Origin: Alphaproteobacteria bacterium
Lineage (GTDB): Bacteria; Pseudomonadota; Alphaproteobacteria; Caulobacterales; Caulobacteraceae
Assembly (NCBI GenBank): GCA_018895795.1
Contig: JAHINZ010000258.1
Span: 1-8,151 of the forward strand
Direction: 5' to 3'
Length of the DNA stretch: 8,151 bases
A model generated the notes under the pieces. It searched no databases and was not told where the DNA came from. It saw only the letters and a program-made list of their open reading frames with translations. The position numbers were made by a program, and so were the translations under genes. Positions 7,001-8,151 of the stretch are shown here, piece by piece. Numbering within the stretch: the stretch's first letter is position 1; each line of letters opens with the position of its first letter.

Positions 7001-7885
7001 CCGCCAGACCTGCGGGATCGTCGCCTTGAACGCCTGATCGACGCCCGGCTTGATCTGGCACGACCCGCAGCGCAGGTCGGTCCCGAACCACGACACCACC
7101 AGGGTCACATGGTCCACCGCCGGCAGCTGGGCCTGCAGCTGGTCCAGCGACACCGCCAGATCGGCCCGGCCCTCGGCGTTGTTGACGTTCTCGGCCGTGG
7201 TCCGGGTCAGGCCGTCGCGGCGCAGCACCGCCTCGGTGGCGTAGACGAACTCGCCCGCCCCGGGGATCAGGCACACGCCCCTCAGCCGCTCCTCCAACCC
7301 GGTGGCCGAGCCCGGCCGGCGAAACACCTCGAACGACAGCTGCGGCGGGCGATTACCGAAGGCGTCCAGCGGCAGGTCCTCGAACACCACATAGGCCAGG
7401 CCGCGATAGGCCGGGGCCGCGCCCTCGATCGCCTCGATCAGCGGGTCGGGCGTCTGGTCCTCGGTTCCCCGGTGCAGGCGCATCGTCACGCCCGACAGAT
7501 CCATCACCTTGCCGTCGGCCCACACCCGGCCCAGGCCGTCGATCGGGCCCTCGGCCACCGCCACGGCGAACGACAGACTATAGGCGTAGGCCGTGGTCTT
7601 CTGGCCCTTGCCGCCGCCCACCCGGCCCTCGATTCGCCGCTCGCGGAACCGCGCCGCCCAGATCACCTGACCGCCCACCCGGCCGCGCCCGAACACGCAC
7701 GGCACGGGCGCGCCCTCGGCCGCCCCGGTCAGCCGCAGCTCGGGCAGGCGCGGCCCGACCTGGCGGGCCGGCGTCAGGGCGTTGATCGCCGCATTGTCGA
7801 TCGCGGCGCCCAGCAACGCGCCGAGCGTACCGCCCACCGGCCCGCCCAGGGCCGCGCCGACGGAAGACAGGATCACCTGGGCCAT
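4079..7885 (-). CDS. GTA/phage baseplate multidomain protein with TIM barrel
   Basis: A 1268-residue tail protein of the host-specificity type, equivalent to product 15 (the 'megatron') of the Rhodobacter capsulatus gene transfer agent. It would form the baseplate hub and central spike and contact the recipient cell. Residues 3-32 are a Gly/Ala-rich hydrophobic segment. A tail-hub-like region follows to about 250 (VPCVFGRGRVGG; FEDLPLDAFGNR at about 168-179). The GTA TIM-barrel domain spans about 257-690: VVSWFGTDLR, DGGPAYGGTPSDA (311-323), YPFVLMDVP (342-350), IGSELRGL with Glu448, GVDFYPPLTDWR and RLTEFGCPAVDKG with Glu633. A Phage-tail_3-like region covers about 775-930, then beta-rich C-terminal domains. 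ATG 7885 is preferred: AGGA lies nine bases before it. The frame is open to TTG 7969, but those 28 codons are mostly a dispersed repeat. Length matches the family and no break is seen. Confidence 0.93.
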   Translation of the reverse strand: MAQVILSSVGAALGGPVGGTLGALLGAAIDNAAINALTPARQVGPRLPELRLTGAAEGAPVPCVFGRGRVGGQVIWAARFRERRIEGRVGGGKGQKTTAYAYSLSFAVAVAEGPIDGLGRVWADGKVMDLSGVTMRLHRGTEDQTPDPLIEAIEGAAPAYRGLAYVVFEDLPLDAFGNRPPQLSFEVFRRPGSATGLEERLRGVCLIPGAGEFVYATEAVLRRDGLTRTTAENVNNAEGRADLAVSLDQLQAQLPAVDHVTLVVSWFGTDLRCGSCQIKPGVDQAFKATIPQVWRAGGVGREDAHRISLQDGGPAYGGTPSDACVLQAIAELKRRGLKVSLYPFVLMDVPPGAGLADPYGASQQGAYPWRGRITCHPAAGRPGSPDGGTGAASQVAAFFGDATPGQVGQADGLPSFSGSGWGFRRMVLHYARLAQLAGGVDGFLIGSELRGLTTVRGAGGTYPAVTALRALATDVRSMVGAATPLGYAADWSEYFGHQPADGSGHAVFHLDPLWADAAIDFVGVDFYPPLTDWREGEGHLDAAAGFSGPHDRAYLRAGLTGGEGFDWFYASPAARDAQIRTPIADGAHGEAWMFRPKDLKSWWSNAHHDRPAGVRSPTPTAWVPRAKPIRLTEFGCPAVDKGPNAPNLFIDPKSAESHLPPFSSGARDDYGQRLALEAVLDWIADPAANPTSPVYGGPMIAAASAWCWDARPFPDFPARTSVWRDGPNWTLGHWLNGRTGIAPLVQLVQALAARAGVVLDPGEAGGAVVGYVVDRPMRLRDALAPLTAAFGLDAVERGGQVRLAAQTGLATAALDEADLAWPDDRPAAVSASRILVDPAQALRLRFIDAARDYQTGALIVRREAGEGSADADAPIVLAAAEAEAVARRMLAGAAAARRETTVHLSPLAALRLEAGDRVGFRGETWRVLRVDLDERPRAVLAPPPDDSPADGRLDWSPAPAREPVGPPVLRLLDLPAASDDARPWVALAAEPWRPFDVHAGGDLDTVKVRARVAAPATVGETVSDLPPASPHRLDRAGRLTVRLEGTAPSSRSLAAVLAGDNALAVLTAAGDWEVIGFTTAAMVGPDAWTLSGLLRGQGDGAACEAVIPAGAPVVLLDEAVVRFDVAAFERGAPLIVRAAPAGGPPAGPAVSEAALTWRGRALTPLAPAHLRVRLVGGDRQLGWIRRDRLGGDVWDGEVALSEANESWRLRVLNGAVVVREVMLSGPGFVHTAAMRAADLAAGTAGSLTVEVAQGSAAIGWGASAVQLL

Positions 7886-7903
7886 GTGGGGGGGTCCTAT
7901 TGT

Positions 7904-7954
7904 CCCCTTCTCCCCTTGCGGGAGAAGGTGGCCGCGCAGCGGCCGGATGAGGGG
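7904..7954 (+). repeat. Dispersed two-hairpin intergenic repeat
   Basis: CCTTCTCCC (7906-7914), loop CTTGC, GGGAGAAGG (7920-7928) form a perfect 9-bp stem. Next, GGCCGC (7930-7935), loop GCA, GCGGCC (7939-7944) form a perfect 6-bp stem, followed by GGATGAGGGG. I recognise this as the type of dispersed palindromic unit common between genes of Caulobacterales and Rhizobiales. Its distal end lies 19 bases upstream of the baseplate ATG. Read as protein on the minus strand it gives the telltale HLLPQGEKG, often seen in mis-called N-termini. A degenerate inverted copy is at 1383-1405. Confidence 0.8.
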
Positions 7955-8050
7955 TCGATCGTTCTGCAAGCGGGGCGCCCGGCCTCGGCGGAGAGCGGCG
8001 GTCAGGCCGTGCGACCCCTTGTGTCTTGGATTTGAGGTTATTGTGGCGAT

Positions 8051-8079
8051 GCGGGCGGCTGTTAGCAGCAGCCGCCCGC
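8051..8079 (-). terminator. Strong hairpin with a stop codon in its loop
   Basis: GCGGGCGGCTG (8051-8061) pairs perfectly over 11 bases with CAGCCGCCCGC (8069-8079) around a 7-base loop. On the minus strand the loop holds TAA (8062-8064), the stop of the candidate gene end described at 8062-8151. No U-run follows. It may be the transcription end of the upstream gene, which would separate it from the baseplate gene. Confidence 0.4.
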
Positions 8080-8151
8080 CGCGACCTTGAGCCCGTGAAC
8101 CCCTTGGCGTTGAAGGCCGTGGGTGAGTAGGGGCCGGTCGTGATCTTCCAA
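8062..8151 (-). CDS. Possible 3' end of an unknown gene, perhaps frameshifted
   Basis: The window edge cuts this. Reading from 8150 on the minus strand, one frame gives WKITTGPYSPTAFNAKG with 16 of 17 codons ending in G or C, a real-gene signature here. That frame then runs on into low-quality sequence and the repeat. A second frame, from about 8097, gives HGLKVAAGGCC and stops at TAA 8062-8064, again with every sense codon ending in G or C. Adding one base between about 8088 and 8103 joins them, giving an ending such as FNAKGVHGLKVAAGGCC; CCCC at 8100-8103 is the obvious place. It could be the end of a tail gene, since GTA tail genes precede the baseplate gene in this direction, but it does not look like the NlpC/P60 peptidase usually found there. 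I do not recognise the protein, and it may be noncoding. Confidence 0.3.
   Translation of the reverse strand: MEDHDRPLLTHGLQRQGVHGLKVAAGGCC

Noticed and set aside
4127..8035. A 1302-codon open frame on the plus strand opposite the baseplate gene
   Set aside because: It is the antisense frame of a GC-rich gene, where stops are rare. Its product is an Arg/Gly/Gln/Pro/His-rich string with no domain, while the minus strand encodes a clear family member.
1..8151. CRISPR array, tRNA, rRNA, insertion sequence or attachment site
   Set aside because: I saw no regularly spaced direct repeats, no tRNA-like cloverleaf or rRNA sequence, no transposase motif and no terminal inverted repeats.

Overview
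The window looks like a high-GC alphaproteobacterial chromosome, most likely order Caulobacterales (Caulobacter, Phenylobacterium or a relative). The pointers are strong G/C preference at third codon positions, TTG/GTG starts with good Shine-Dalgarno sites, a dispersed hairpin repeat of a kind common between genes in such genomes, and a large gene of the alphaproteobacterial gene transfer agent (GTA) / related siphophage type. Genus is an inference; no rRNA or housekeeping marker is present.

Layout. (1) 8-325, minus: a small exported PepSY-type protein with a candidate promoter behind it. (2) 326-841: a 516-base divergent intergenic region, partly AT-rich, with a FixJ-like inverted repeat, a near-CtrA site and an orphan terminator-like hairpin. 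(3) 842-1198, plus: an unrecognised 118-residue cytoplasmic protein starting at TTG. (4) 1199-1520: a convergent intergenic region with two strong hairpins and a degenerate copy of the dispersed repeat. (5) 1521-2642, minus: a membrane-anchored alpha/beta hydrolase of the proline-iminopeptidase type, possibly preceded by a small CxxC ORF (2658-2840). (6) 3037-3984, minus: a class B (zinc-finger-less, CbpA-like) J-domain co-chaperone. (7) 4079-7885, minus: a 1268-residue GTA/phage baseplate multidomain protein with a glycoside-hydrolase-like TIM barrel. (8) 7886-8151: a two-hairpin dispersed repeat, then a strong hairpin overlapping what may be the 3' end of another minus-strand gene, possibly broken by a one-base frameshift.

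How they relate. The baseplate gene and the J-protein gene are co-directional with a 94-base gap and could be co-transcribed, but the J protein has its own Shine-Dalgarno site and is probably a host gene at the downstream edge of the tail cluster. The head and other tail genes, if present, lie beyond 8151, so GTA and prophage remnant cannot be told apart here. The remaining genes are ordinary, apparently independent units.

No clearly new system is visible. The points most worth following are the baseplate TIM barrel that keeps two candidate catalytic glutamates, the dispersed repeat placed just before the baseplate gene (which creates a false N-terminal extension), the possible frameshifted gene end at 8062-8151, and the candidate regulatory sites in 326-841.
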